Below the pieces are notes generated by a model that saw only the letters and a program-made list of their open reading frames with translations, searched no databases and was not told the DNA's origin. Position numbers and translations under genes: made by a program. Positions 46,621 through 59,400 of a stretch of DNA of 64,000 nucleotides are shown here, one piece after another (the stretch's first letter is position 1; the number at the start of each line of letters is the position of its first letter). The stretch is from Meandrina meandrites (taxonomy: Eukaryota > Cnidaria > Anthozoa > Scleractinia > Meandrinidae): assembly GCA_963693305.1 (NCBI GenBank), contig OY855913.1, forward strand, positions 15,779,022 through 15,843,021, given 5' to 3'.

Positions 46621-49600
46621 GTCAGTCAGTCAGTCAGTCGGTCTCCTAGTCAGTCAGTTGATCGATCGATCGATCGATCGTTCGATCAAGCATTGGTGAC
46701 AGCATCCTACCTTTCAAGCAAATATCTGTTCCCTTAGAAATGATCAGTATAATTCTTGCTCAAGGCAACAGAAGCTTACAGCTTGTGAATTGTTCATGCA
46801 TTTATTTCTTTTCAAAATGCGTGGTTTATAATATACCACATTTTGGTCGCATATTTTTACGTCATAAGAATTGAAATTATGATGACACCGTAGAAATAGT
46901 GATGTCATAATTAAATAGGGACGTATGACGTCACTATGCTTGTTAGTTAATTATCCTGCTGATCACGATCTTACCAAACTAAAACCTCAACCAATCACAG
47001 GAGTTGTCTTACATACAATGTATTGAATTTCACCAGATAACTTCCTAGTGAGCGGTACAACAACCGAGGTTAAAAAACAAGTGAAGGACGAAGGGCTCTT
47101 CAAGATTAATAGCATTTGTCATCAGTCAAGAGAGGAAACACCGGAACTAAACCGAAATGAGCTGCGCGCAAATGGTGCGTCTGATTTCACAGTGCCCGAT
47201 TGTGATGCTCAAAAATGCCAATTAGATATCAACCACACAACATCAATGTCAAATTCCCTGCCTCGAGAACACCGAACAGTTCCATTCATAAAGATGTGTG
47301 GTGAAAGATCTTCGATGGCTAAAACCCTAAAGGATCTGACAGTCACCTCACAAGAATATTCCGCTGAGTGTGCAACTCACTTTTTGCCACCGGGAAAGAA
47401 CTTACACGGTAGTCACGAGTCTAGTAATGGTGACATAGGAAAATCACAAGCTTCGCAAGATGAGTTATACCTTGACTGGAATGCCCAAAGCCAGTCGAAA
47501 ATTGAATTGTCAAACAAAGGTACGTGCTCGTCATGGGCCGGGAATATAACCCCAGCCCTAAGGGTCCGACAATTCTAACAGGGGCTTACAAATCAGGGAC
47601 AAACAGTCAGTATTTTTTCTATCATATTGTATTAATTTTCGAAGAATGAACAAATGGGATTCATTACCGTGTTAGCAAAGTAGTACCCAACATCTCAAAC
47701 CGTGTTAAAAGTAAAAAGCATAGCGTACTCTTATCTTTACTATTCGTGAACTCGAAAGCGCGACTCTACAGTCACCTCAGTTCATATTTTTATTTCAGTT
47801 CCAGCAAGTTGGCCAGCTATTGGAGTCAAGTCTTTTATAACAGAAAGAAAAGGTGTGTGTATTATTACGTGGATTACTGAAATGTGCCTCACTTGGCTGT
47901 AATTAGCGAGGATGAAAATGATTCATAACCAGGGCTTATTGAAAGCCTAGCAGTTCCTGTACAAAGCTTAAACTTGATTCACACCTAACTTAAAATATTG
48001 CAAACCAAGAAAACAGTCGACGAATGAACGTAATGACGATCACAACCAATTGTTCCATTAAGATAGTCCCCAACCTCCTTCCCTTGCAGGGAAACGAGAG
48101 AGAAAAGCACCTTCGTGCAAAGAAGGAAGTTTGCAAAGTTTGGAAAATTTTAAATTTTCATCTCAGTATTTTCAGTGTATTTAGATCAAACAAATTATAT
48201 ATGCTTTTTTTAAAACAGTTACACCCAATCAACCAACCTTGTGTTTCTTCACTTTGGTCAAGCAAGCTAATCTGCTAACTGATGAACAACTTCAACAAAT
48301 AAAGGAGCCGGAACACAGTGACCACTCTGACCAATGTCCCAGATCAGCCTTGAAGAGAAACACCCACTTATGCGAAACATTGGGTTCATCTGGCGAAAAG
48401 TTCGCTAAAATGGACCTTGACAATGAGATAGGAAATGATTCCATTGAAGATCGCGAGTTCTTTTCCCAAGAGGATAATAATTGCAGTGATCATGCTCGTA
48501 TTAACTCTGACCAGGAGGTACCTTTTCAAGAAGAAAACGGCAACTCTAAGGAACCGGATTTGGTAGACGGACAAATTCTTGGCAACGCTATTTCGACAGC
48601 AAGTTCTTTCGGTGAGAGACCATTCTTGAATTCCGAAGATAACAGCTTGAACTGGCAAGATTCAACTGAAGACCATGTTCACACTGAAAAAGCACCATTC
48701 CAGCAAGAGTCAAACACTGCAGGACCATGTGCTGAATCGTTTTGCTTGAAATTTTCCAAGAGAAGCGATGTTGTCCTGACCGGTACAACGTCCCCAGAAA
48801 GGGAAGGCTGTTCTGCATGTGGAGAAGGTAGAGCTTCGTCAACGAACGCTAAACATGGAGGTGTTGAACCACGCGTGACTGGCCAGCTTGGGAAAAGCAA
48901 GGAACACTCAGAGAAACGGCTAACAGTATTAATCACAAAGAAAGAAGAATCGAGTTATGAGGAGATACTTGTGGTGCCCAGTCAATCACCTTCCATTTGT
49001 AACATCGCATGCAAGTATCCTCCATTACCTCCGAGAACGCCTAATGACACTGGCTTGTGCTCGTCTCTGCGGGCGATAGATGAAAGAGATCAAATTACCA
49101 GCGTAAGTATTCATATTAAAGAAAAGAGGTCAAGCAGAAATGCAGTTTTGAGGTGTAGAAAAGCAGCTGAATGCATTCGTTTGAGGATGCCCGAGGTGGA
49201 TGTGAGTCGTGCATATGCATGCACTGACTACGTTTCTAGACCAAAAGCGTGCATTTTCTTGTAGAACAGGAAAAATCATCTTGTCCATCTTCTATTTGAT
49301 ACAAAATACCCCACGGAAAATGTTGTTTATTAGTGTAAGCAGAAATGCTAATAAAATTGCTTATGGTATATTTGCAAGTTCCGCATTCATAGGAGTCTGG
49401 GCGCCGCACTACTGTCCATTGGCCTCGTTTTAATTTTGTAAGTTCGGCCCGACTCTCACGCCATGTGCTCAATGTATAATGTTCATATTGGATATTTCTT
49501 CTATGACCAAGGTTCGCCTTCTTTAACCAAGATTCGTCCCAGATTCATTCACATGGAACTGTTTTAGTTGGTTCGAAATGTTAAAGGTGATTAGCTTTGG

Positions 49601-52600
49601 TCTTTCAATTTAATTCAGAATGATTTTAGGGGATTACAGAACTGTTGTACCCCCCCCCCCCCCCCACTTCCCCCCTAAAAGAAAAACGAAAACAACCGTT
49701 GCTTGACTGTTTGACCAGTGTAATACTGCTTTCTGTGTGCTATATTCTCGGTTAAGTGAAATATGACAGATCCTTTACTTATTTCCTTTTGCAAAACAGT
49801 GTCTTGATGACTTGGATTGCAGTCCTATACAGCCCAGAAAAGATGCAGTCTACGCAGAAATACCATTATTGTACGAACGAGAAGAGGTTGACGACTGGGT
49901 GAATTGTGATGCTTTTCCACACAAAACAACATCCCAACACCTCGAGAGGTTTAGCTCAAGTGGTCCAGCGATCAACCCGAACGACACGTCTGTATGGCAT
50001 GTCGAGTGTTTTGATAAAGTCCGAGTGAGTGAGTGTTCAGACAACTTGATACATAAACACACTCCCTTGACAGATAGAGCTCCAAGCCCTACTAACAACA
50101 ATTGCTTAGCTTTGGAGAACATTGTAGGCAATAGGAACTTGACAACTGATGTTACAGAGGACGTGAAAAATTGTCATCTTCAAGTGACTTGTGAAGAAAC
50201 TCCTTCCGAAGGTCCTTTGAATCAAGAAGGAATGGAAATCCAAGCAAATTGCCCTAGCCAAGGAAACTATGATTTCATTACAACAGCTTTCCCAGACAAC
50301 ACACGCAAGGTATTCAACGTCAAAAGACAAGATGACACCGGCTCGTTGATGGGCAGTGATGATGATAATAATAAGGAAAACAAGAAAGAATGCAATAGTT
50401 GTCATCAAGAGAATAAAAGTCTGGGAGAATCGTCAGGTTAGTTATAATTACTGCATAATCCACTATATTTATAAATCGTTTAACACAAGGTACATCGGAA
50501 AAGGTTTTTTTAAAAATCAATATTTATCCAGGAGCATCCAATTTAGCAGAGCTAATTTAAATCTGCCCTGTTGCTTTCGCGCTCTTGCATTGGTTTGAGT
50601 ACATTACTTCCAGTCCCCAAAAGGATACTTTACTATTTACGGCCAAGTGCAAATGTCCACAAACAAATTTGTTCGAGGCTGTCTTATTTTTTCCGTTTGC
50701 TGCGTTTTGCTTCAACTTCCAGGACTGAACGAAATAGTAGTCCACTTTGCACCCGTCACACACAAACCTTACAGGTTGGGCAAATAACCCGCCCGCTCCT
50801 TGGTTCGTGAGACATTGCAATTGTCGCATTTCTAAAAGAGACAATCCATTAATTTTTATTGGCAACAAAACAAGGAGTGTTGAATTTTTCATGTACACAT
50901 TACAGCTTAATATATGTAGTGCAATTCTTTTTCATCAGGGATAAAAGATGAAGAAAAGAAAATCAGCATCAGTAATCAGGACGAGACGGATCAGTTTCGA
51001 ACCGAGATCGACAGTAAAATTATCGACCTGGATGGTCCTGAGCTGCTTCAGTTTGCTATGATCTTTGTCCAAGGCGCGCTGAAAAAATCTCAGGTTGGTC
51101 ATTATTTTACAGTAAGGAGCCAAAAAGTGTGATAGCTTTTAATTTATTAATATTCGTTTGAATAATGATGGTGAATTTATTAAAAGTGGTCACACTTCCG
51201 GGTTTCTTGCTGTAAAAAGGCTATCAGTACACAGCGACAAGTAGTACACTTGGAAACAAGAACACATCCACTTGGCAACGCTTAAAAAATATTGTACCAA
51301 TAGATGCCAAAAGTTGATTGTGTCGAGAGATATGTTGATTCCAGGATATGGTTTAGAAATTTGCAAATACCGGCTTATAAAAAGAGGCACGCAAAATTAA
51401 CTTACACGTAATTGCCACGTTGCTAATTCGCCAGTAAAGCACACGTCAACGAGGGTGGTAAAGGGGATATTCGTGACCCGTGATCGGCCCATTTTATTTC
51501 CTGTGAAATGTGAAATGGCTCTGTATTTTTTCCTGACCCGTGATCGGTCCTTTTTATTTCCCGTGAAATGTGAAATGGCTCAGTATTTTTTCCTTGTGAA
51601 TCGTGATTTCCATAGTCGCCGTGATTTTCCATAGTTTTATTTTTCGTAAAGCGTGAAATGCTGATGTTACATTTTTCGTGAATCGAGAAAGGGCTGCTTT
51701 ACTTTCCGTTAAACGTGATCTATACCCCCACCTTTACCCTCCTCATAAAACAAAACGACTCTTCGATGTTATTGCTCTACAGATTGTGCCTAGCTGCACT
51801 GAACAGTTGAAATGCGACGAGAACAACAAGAACATTTCCAGGGTAGCTCCGGCGTTCCTGTGGAGAAGTAAAATTCCTTATCACAGCCAGCAAGCACCGT
51901 CCTTGGGAACTACCGCTGAAACATTCTCAAATGAAGCAGGTATGACAGGTTTTTTTTAAGTTTGATTGCGAAGCAGGACCCACATGACAATAGTTCTCAA
52001 TAGTGCGTGCGCTTTTGTGGCAAAACGTAAATCTAAGATATTCTGAAACTTCGTTTGGATAAAAAAATTACTACAGGATGCCCAGGCGCACAACAAGACT
52101 ATATATCTACTGGAACATTCCACCGTTAGCCTGCTCTCACCCCCACCCCCTGCATCACGTGGCCCATCAAAAGCATTAATAACTCATCCACGAAATCAAA
52201 ACCGTGACGATGATTTGGATATCTGATCTTATTTTAAAGCGTAGATTTTTACGCATTTTTTTCTCCCGTTTATTCGATGAGTACTTAATGATAACATATA
52301 AAACACCTCGAATTTCGTCAAAAATGTTAAAGTGCGCGTGTACTTTTTAACTTCCATGACGGTTTGTAAATGCTATGAAACACTCTCGTGTTTGAAATCC
52401 TTCGTGGAGCATCCCATCCAGGGGGGAGTACCAATAAACCTAGACGCCCCATGCTTAAGAGTTGATCGCCTCTTTTAAGCCGCCAGAATTCCCCAATCCC
52501 AAAGCTTAGAATAACCGTTTTTAAAACTGTTGAACGTGTTAAGCTTATTGTCGACTGTTATTGTTATTCAATTCAAGGGTGTAATGTCGAAGAAAACGGC

Positions 52601-52762
52601 GTAAACGGTGACACTGACTACAAGGAAGGGCCACCACACCTGGTCACGCCTTTGCCAAAGACGTCTTCCAATCGACCCCTTCGGCTTGGACTATCAAGAA
52701 AGCACAGAAATAAACCATTACATCCTTACTTAAAGAAGCACTCCAATGAGAAACCGAACTGA
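46197..52762 (+). CDS. Eight-exon gene, C terminus with RAD51AP1/RAD51AP2-like RAD51-binding motif
   Basis: Exons 46197-46230, 47037-47519, 47799-47852, 48219-49102, 49800-50436, 50939-51093, 51783-51939 and 52578-52762 join in phase to 862 aa. Most of the protein is Ser/Glu/Asn-rich, low in hydrophobic runs and likely disordered, with no domain I recognise. Three stretches look constrained: WPAIGVKSFITERK (about 177-190), IDLDGPELLQFAMIFVQGAL (about 724-743) and, near the end, LRLGLSRKHRNKPLHPYLK. The last closely resembles the C-terminal RAD51/DMC1-interacting motif shared by RAD51AP1 and RAD51AP2 (GLSRxxRxKxLHP). By analogy the protein may act in homologous recombination, perhaps meiotic. 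That role is inference from one short motif; orthology to RAD51AP2 is possible but unproven. AATAAA at 52963 is a fitting polyadenylation signal. Confidence 0.7.
46572..46690. repeat. Compound tetranucleotide microsatellite
   Basis: (AATC)n passes into (AGTC)n and then (GATC)n within intron 1 of the RAD51-motif gene. This is stepwise change of one tetranucleotide repeat. Confidence 0.9.
49648..49668. repeat. Poly-C tract in intron
   Basis: A run of C in intron 4 of the RAD51-motif gene (49103-49799). Nothing else recognised in that intron. Confidence 0.8.
51475..51594. repeat. 60-bp tandem duplication
   Basis: Two copies beginning GACCCGTGATCGG at 51475 and 51535, each with TGTGAAATGTGAAATGGCTC. 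Degenerate GTGAATCGTGAT-type relatives follow to about 51720, in intron 6 of the RAD51-motif gene. Confidence 0.8.
52130..52452. mobile_element. Interspersed repeat plus SINE fragment
   Basis: 52180-52400 shares ordered blocks with 62725-63010 (CATCCACGAAATCAAAACCGTGACG, CACCTCGAATTTCGTCAAAAAT, GAAACACTCTCGTGTTTGA), so both belong to one repeat family. 52405-52450 carries GAGCATCCCATCCAGGGGGG, a SINE body fragment. Confidence 0.6.
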
Positions 52763-52962
52763 TGCCGACATTACCCAGGTCAATGGAAGAGCTAAACAGT
52801 AAATTTGTTGTTTGATCCCGGATGAGTGACTGTGAATATGTTGGTACTCATTACAGTCAGAGGTCGGAAGAAGTTTTTGTACCCAATGAATTTAGTTATT
52901 CTTCGACCGTTGGGATTAAAGTGGCAGTATCAACGCAAGAGATTGTTCATACAGCCATAATC

Positions 52963-52968
52963 AATAAA
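52963..52968 (+). terminator. Polyadenylation signal AATAAA
   Basis: Located 200 nt after the stop codon of the RAD51-motif gene and followed by an A-rich stretch at 52975-52987. Confidence 0.6.
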
Positions 52969-53196
52969 TTGTTAAAATAAAAAAAAAGGTTTAGTGTCGT
53001 TCAAATTAAGTGCTGCAAGTCGTACGTCCACCGTTCACGCCGTGTAATCTGTCAATAGGTTATTACTATTGGTCTTTTATTTGTACTGCGGGATCACCAA
53101 TTTCACCATGGTACTCTACGTCCGTCCACACTGTGCCCCCTTAAACCCCGTATGGAGCGTTTCACGGACTTGTGAACAACATTTTGCAAAAATAGT

Positions 53197-53202
53197 TTTA
53201 TT
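53197..53202 (-). terminator. Candidate polyadenylation signal of protease gene
   Basis: TTTATT (AATAAA on the minus strand) lies 280 nt beyond the protease stop codon. A second copy is at 53076-53081. If either is used, the palindrome at 53221-53347 is inside the 3' UTR. Confidence 0.4.
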
Positions 53203-53220
53203 ATACTTCTGTGTGAAAAG

Positions 53221-53347
53221 TAGTCTGAGATGTCATCCGTCCTCTCTTCCTTACCCCCCAGAGGAGGGGCGCGGGCGAGAAGGACCCTCTCGCCCGCGCC
53301 CCTCCTCTGGGGGGTAAGGAAGAGAGGACGGATGACATTTCAGACTA
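53221..53347. mobile_element. 127-bp near-perfect palindrome, probable MITE
   Basis: 60-nt arms (53221-53280 and 53288-53347; TAGTCTGAGATGTCATCCGT... and complement) with one mismatch and a 7-nt loop. Flanks TGTGAAAAG and TGTTCAAAG match at 7 of 9 positions and may be a decayed 9-bp target duplication, as in the elements at 7438 and 37214. It lies 134 nt beyond the protease stop codon. Confidence 0.8.
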
Positions 53348-53481
53348 TGTTCAAAGATCATTTACATTATGCGCTTTCTGACCTCTAAACTGATAATTTC
53401 GAATTTCTACGTTTTTTGGAAGGTAAATCTAATCGATAGTTGCCGTGATACATTTTGGGACGTGTGCTACCGAACAGAGGC

Positions 53482-56400
53482 CTATTCCATTTGAACAAAA
53501 GTGGCATCTGTGGCAACTCCACAGTTGTTATCCTTCTGAGACATGAGTATGTAGCCATCATTGCCCCAGTGGGTGGACCAGGAATTCTTCACTAGCCAGT
53601 AAGCCTGACCGTTCATGGTACCATAACCAACGGCCAGCACAGCGTGGTCCAAATCTTCTGGCTTATTTCCTAGCAGAGAAGACAAAAATATAAAGAAAGC
53701 CTTTTATAGGCTCCTCCCAAAACCTTTCAAGACTTTGTCAAGTGGAGACGGAGCGACAGCGTAGGACTAACATCCAAATGAAAAAGACATGAACAATAAT
53801 CGCCAAAAACAGCGAAATCGGTCCCTGGTGTAACATATTCTGTTTACTTAGAAACTCATAAGAGATTGGAAACGTGTAACGCGCGCTCACAGGGTTTGAA
53901 TATTTAGCGCCCTGGTTTTGCCAAGTACCATATTTGGAAACACGAAGAGTTTGCGCGCGAATACTTTATACACGTAGCGACACACGCAACAAAATTTTCG
54001 GTTTTACCGTAAGTCACTTGAATTCCGACCTAAACGCCCTAAATGTCTTGCAGAAACTGAATAAATTCATTAAGTGTATCCAAGTAAGTTTTCCAGACTA
54101 CTGAATGACAATGAAACAGAAGACTTTGTTCCGTTGAACCAAAGACCAGCCAACACGGAAGGTAGAATCGTATTTAATGATACTGAAATATCACACAATT
54201 CGATCTAAAATACAAAATACAATAAACTACGTTGGTACTAGCTTACAACGTGAACGTATACAACTTGTCTGAGGAACTTATAACAAAAAACCAACTGTTA
54301 ACTTACTTTTATGCTGCCTCCGTTATTGGCGTGACTATTGTATAACCTTGGCTGGTTAGCTAATACTGATAAACTGGATTAATACTGATTCCGGTTAGCA
54401 ACTGGTTAGCAAAATACTGGTGAGCTACAGGTTAGCAAACAACTGAAATACAGGGCCCGGTTGTTCGAAAGAGGGTTAAATTAACCTTGGGTTAGACCTT
54501 AACCCGAGGTTAAATTTCTTAACCGTAGGTTTGTTAACCCGGAGTTAAAAGAGCGTTGTTCAAAGCGCGGTTAGTGGTCAGGTTAGTTAACCTCGGGTTA
54601 AACGCGGCTAACCCGCGGATAGCATCCCATAATACTCTTCGTTTGTTTTGACAACGAAATGGCTTCCCCCGAAATTGTCGTTTTGGCAGAAGCGCCACGC
54701 AAAAAGGCAAGAAAACAAAATTTCAGTCCAACCGAGATTGCTACACTTACAGAGAAAGTAGAGGAAAATTTAGCAATTTTACAAAGCAAGCTGACAAACA
54801 GTATAACTAACCAGAAAAAAAATGAACTCTGGAGTAAAATTGCTGCGGCGGTGAATGCTGTTGGCACCGAGAAACGTACTTTGAACGAAGTCAAAGAGAA
54901 GTGGAAAAACCTCCACTCTTCCGAGAAAAATCTCAGTGCGATAAGTACTTGGTGAAGTGGTGTGAGGGCGTGGTTTCGTGCTGTGCTTCTACGAAGATCT
55001 CGAGCTAGAAGGTTTGTTATGTACAAAATCGACTGTCTACCAAATCTGTATCGAGCTCGCAACTCTTCGTCAGTGTAGTCATTGATTAAAGAATTATTTG
55101 AGAGACGAAATTTTCGTGGCCTCCTGTGTCCTCGCTCGACATTAAAAAACAACAAGTTCGCCATATTGTTTCAATTTTCCTTTATTTAACCCGAGGATAG
55201 TGAGTTAACCCACCTAGCTAGGTGGGTTAAATTTAACCCGCTGTTTACCCCGAGGTTAGTGTTAACTTACCTTCGAACAACAGAACTAACCTGCGGATAA
55301 AATTTAACCGGAGGTTAAGTCGATTTAACCCGAGGTTAGAATTTAACCCTCTTTCGAACAACCGGGCCCTGGTAGTCAAACGTTTCATTGCGCCACTTTC
55401 GCGAATACGCGAGTATTTGATTTGAAACAGGCGCGCGCGCAACATAAACAGTAACGGCGCGCGCGTCCAACATATTAACTGAAATTGTCTTCGAAACACA
55501 CTCCACCCCGATGAGAGCATGTCTCTCATCTTAATCGTAGCCCTCTGCTGGGTGAATCACGGCAATCTTAGTTACAGACCTCTCGTACACTCCTTTAGGG
55601 GTCTTCACTCTGACGTTTCGAACTTTACCATCATTTCCGGGGTACACTTCCACAATTCGTCCAATGCTCCAGCTTCCACGAATTGCATTTTGGCTTTGAA
55701 CGACTACAAAGTCGTCTACTCGAACATTGCGTTTCTCTGCGTTCCATTTCTTTCTCAGGACTAATGACGGGAACACATCTCTTGTCCACCGCTTCCAGAA
55801 CGAGTCTATGATCTTCTGAACAAATTCCACTCGATGACGGGGATTCCTGGTTTCTCTGAAAGGGCCTTGTGGTACGTGAGATGATGCTCGTCCAAGCAGG
55901 ATGTCGTTAGGACAAAGGTACGAACCATCATCTGGGTCATTTGGGATACGACCAATTGGACGCTGATTAACGAGATTAGCCACTTCCACTAGGCACGTGT
56001 ACAGCTCGAAGGGTGTCAACAACTGATCGCCAATAGCTTTTTTCAGGGCTTGTTTGCAGCTCTTCACTAATGCTTCAGCGCATCCATTTTGATGCGGAGA
56101 CTCCGGTGTGATGAATTTCCACTGTATTCCGTGCTCTGCTGAAAATTCGCGCAGCTTCTCCGTGTCCCATCCACTGGGCATTTCTTTCAGCTCTCGTTCT
56201 GCTCCAACAAATTGGGATCCGTTGTCACTTATCATGAGGCGGGGTTGTCCTCTAAGAGCAAAGAATCTTCTGAGGACTTGGATAAACTTCATTGTCGAGT
56301 AGTCTACTGCAAGTTCCAGGTGAACTGCTCTTGTATTTAAGCATGTAAATATGACGCCATAGTGCTTCACAGTCTTGTTACGACCAACTTTGACATGGTA

Positions 56401-59400
56401 CGGGCCAAAGTAATCACATGACGTGTAACAAAATGGCGGTGTAAACGGTGCCAGACGGCATTCAGGTAAGTCAGCCATGATTTGACATTCCGCCTTTGCC
56501 TGCATTTCACGGCAAAACACGCATCGGAACTTTACTGATTTGGCAAGGTCGTGGGCTTTAAGGATCCAGAATCTTGTCCTTGTCTTTGCCACTGTTGCTG
56601 CCACTGCTGTATGTCCACATTGGTGTACATGACGCGTTATAAGAAGCGATATCCAATGTTCTCTGGGGAGTAAAGCTGGGTGTCTGGTTTCGTAAGAGGC
56701 TAATGCTTTGTCTGCTCGACCTCCTACTCGAACGATACCGTCAGCATCTGTGTATGGACTGAGGTTCGTTAATTCTCCTTTTCTGATACGGTCACCCAGG
56801 CTTTTCTGACTTTCTTTGATCCAGTGATTTTCTGCGGCCTGTAGTTCTTGGGGTGATAGGGGACCCTCTCTCGGCTTCATTTCATTTTCCTCCGGGTTTC
56901 TTTTGTTGTGGCGTTGTGCGCGGAGATTCCAAATTAGCCTTAGAATGTAAGCAGTAACTCGGACTAGCTTTCTCCAGCTTGAGAACTTTCGGCAATCTAT
57001 AGGATGCTCTGCTTTAGTCTGAAGGCAAACGCTGTGAACTTTGCGGCATTCTTCTTCAACTTCGGGTTGGTTGACGGTTGACGAGACTTGCGGCCATTCA
57101 TTTTCAGGTATACGAAGAAACTTAGGCCCGTGCTGCCATCTTTTAGCCAAATCTTCTACTGGTATGCCACGAGAAACATCGTCAGCAACATTCAACTCTC
57201 CAGGAATATGTTTCCACTGGGCTGGGTCGGTATTGGTCTGAATCTCACCAACTCGGACTGACACGAACGGTTTGAATCTTCTAGCTTCGCTGCAGATCCA
57301 TGCCAGAACTATCCGACTATCCAGGAAAAGGATAACTTTCTCAAATTGGAAGCGCGATTCTTCCACAATGGTTTTGCATAGTCGGGAGGCTAAGACTGCA
57401 CCTTGAAGTTCGAGGCGAGGTATAGTCAATCTTTTCAGCGGTGCCACCCTTGATTTCGCTGCAACAAATCGTACGTCGTACTTTCCATTTGACAGCTGCC
57501 ATCGTACATATGCGCAGGTACCGAACGCATCTTCGGAAGCATCAGAAAAAACGCAAAGGATAGGTAGGCCAATTGCGTTAGGCGGTGTCAGACATCTCTC
57601 GAACTTTAAGCCATTAAGTTTTAACATTTCTTGAAACAGGCGTGTCCACTTTTCTTGAATTTGGGGAGGTACAGTGTAGGCCTATCTTGGCTCTGATGAG
57701 AAATGCGGATGCAAAGCCTATTGGGTCATAGATTTGCGCAACCTGGCTGAGGATCTTCCTCTTGGACAGCAGTCTTGGCTCCTGGTTGTAAAGTAACTCA
57801 GGTTTTACTTTAAACGTTAACACATCGGTGTGGCTGTTCCATGCGACTCCCAGTACCTTTTCTTCAGTGGTATTCTGCGGTATCTCTGCTTCTTCTGTGT
57901 TTTCCTGCTCAGTGTTAGAATTCTTCGCTTTATTCGACAACCAGCCTTTGACTTTGAACCTCCTGTTTCGAGTACGTTGTCAATACATTTTGTTAGCTCT
58001 CGTGCTTCTTCTTCAGTGCGGACTGAATCACAGATATCATCCATGTAGGTGTTGTCTTTTAGAACTTGTGCTGCTTCCGGGAAATCGTCTTTAGCTTCGT
58101 CAGCTGTCTTGCGCAGAGCTATTTGGGCCATTGCAGGCGCTGGTTTGTCTCCGAAGGTAAGAACTGTCTTGACATAGACGTCCGGTTCACGATCTGTCTC
58201 CATGTTTCTCCACAGAAACCTGTGTACGTGTTGATCAGCTTCTGGTATGCGAATTCTGTGGTACATCTTAGAGATGTCTCCAATAAAGGCAATGTCATTC
58301 TCTCTGAATCGAAGTACTACTCCGAACAAATCGTTTAGCAAGTCCGGTCCTTTTATCCAGTAGTCGTTTAACCGGTGTCCTTTGAATACGGCAGATGAAT
58401 TGAAGACAATGCGTACTGGTGTGCTTTTGCTTTCCGGTCTCAACACTGCATGATGGGAAATGTAGTGAACAGGGCCTTTGTACTCTTCTACTTCTTGTTT
58501 TGACAACATTCGGGAAAATTCCATGTCACTCATCTCCACCATTTGCTTGTCATAAGCTTGAGCATGTTCAGGGTTCTTTGTTAGTCGACGCTCAGTCGCT
58601 TCCAGTTTCTTAGTTGCTTGGGACTTGTTGTCGGGCAGAAGGGTAGGATCCCTTTTCCATGGATATGAGACCATCCACTGGTTACCCACTTTCTGACATG
58701 AACTCTCGATTATCTTTGCCTCTTCTCTCTCGACTTGACTAAGTTTGTCTTCTGTGCACAGGCATGGTTTAACAGCTACTCCCATTGCTTCCGTAGTCCA
58801 GAAATCGGACAGATCTACGGGAACTGTATACTTGACGTGAAGTATTCGGTTAGCTCCATGAGCATCTCGTGGGGTTGCTCCAAAGATCACCCATCCTAAA
58901 GGAGATTTTCTCGCGACCAGGTGTCCAGCTTGTCTCGTTTCTCCAGTGTGCATGTGTGCGTGATCAATGCCAATGAGAAGGTCGATTGACCCTTTACCTC
59001 GGTAAAAGCGTTCAGTTTTGAGACCCAGACATTCGGCGATATCCCTTGTCTTGATGTCAACGACATCGTCGCTGATACATGGAATACCGATGGCTTTCAC
59101 GAGAAATGCTTTCTTACTGTCCAGCGGGGTCACTTGGACTTTAAACACCTTTGTAGTCATCTCTTCTTCCTCTCCGCCGACTTTCGTTATGGATATGGAT
59201 ACCTTTTTTCCGTCTAATCCCAGAGCTTCAGCTGTTTCTTGGCGTATCAAACTTATCTGCGCTCCTGAATCCAGGAGGACGTTTCCGTGTTTGTACAATC
59301 CATCTCTGCCATGAATACTAGCGGAGATCACGGGAAGTAAAGCTTCTGAGTTCTCGCTCATCGAAGAGATACTTGCTCTGACTTTGGTTTCAGTCTTCTG

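Larger units (their letters stand above)
54454..55368. mobile_element. PIF/Harbinger element, internally deleted, inside the BEL LTR
   Basis: 915 bp with perfect 29-bp terminal inverted repeats (GGCCCGGTTGTTCGAAAG, then AGGGTTAAATT). The 3-nt flanks are CAG at 54451-54453 and CTG at 55369-55371; the empty site in the partner LTR has one CTG. PIF/Harbinger elements use 3-bp CWG/TWA sites. Subterminal GGTTAA/TTAACC motifs are frequent. It holds fragments of the two genes typical of the superfamily, arranged convergently, with their 3' portions lost. Confidence 0.9.
54127..55498 (-). repeat. 3' LTR of the BEL/Pao element, split by Harbinger
   Basis: The two pieces, 54127-54450 (324 bp) and 55369-55498 (130 bp), sum to exactly 454 bp, the length of the intact LTR. 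The intervening 918 bp is the inserted element plus one 3-bp target copy. Confidence 0.93.
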
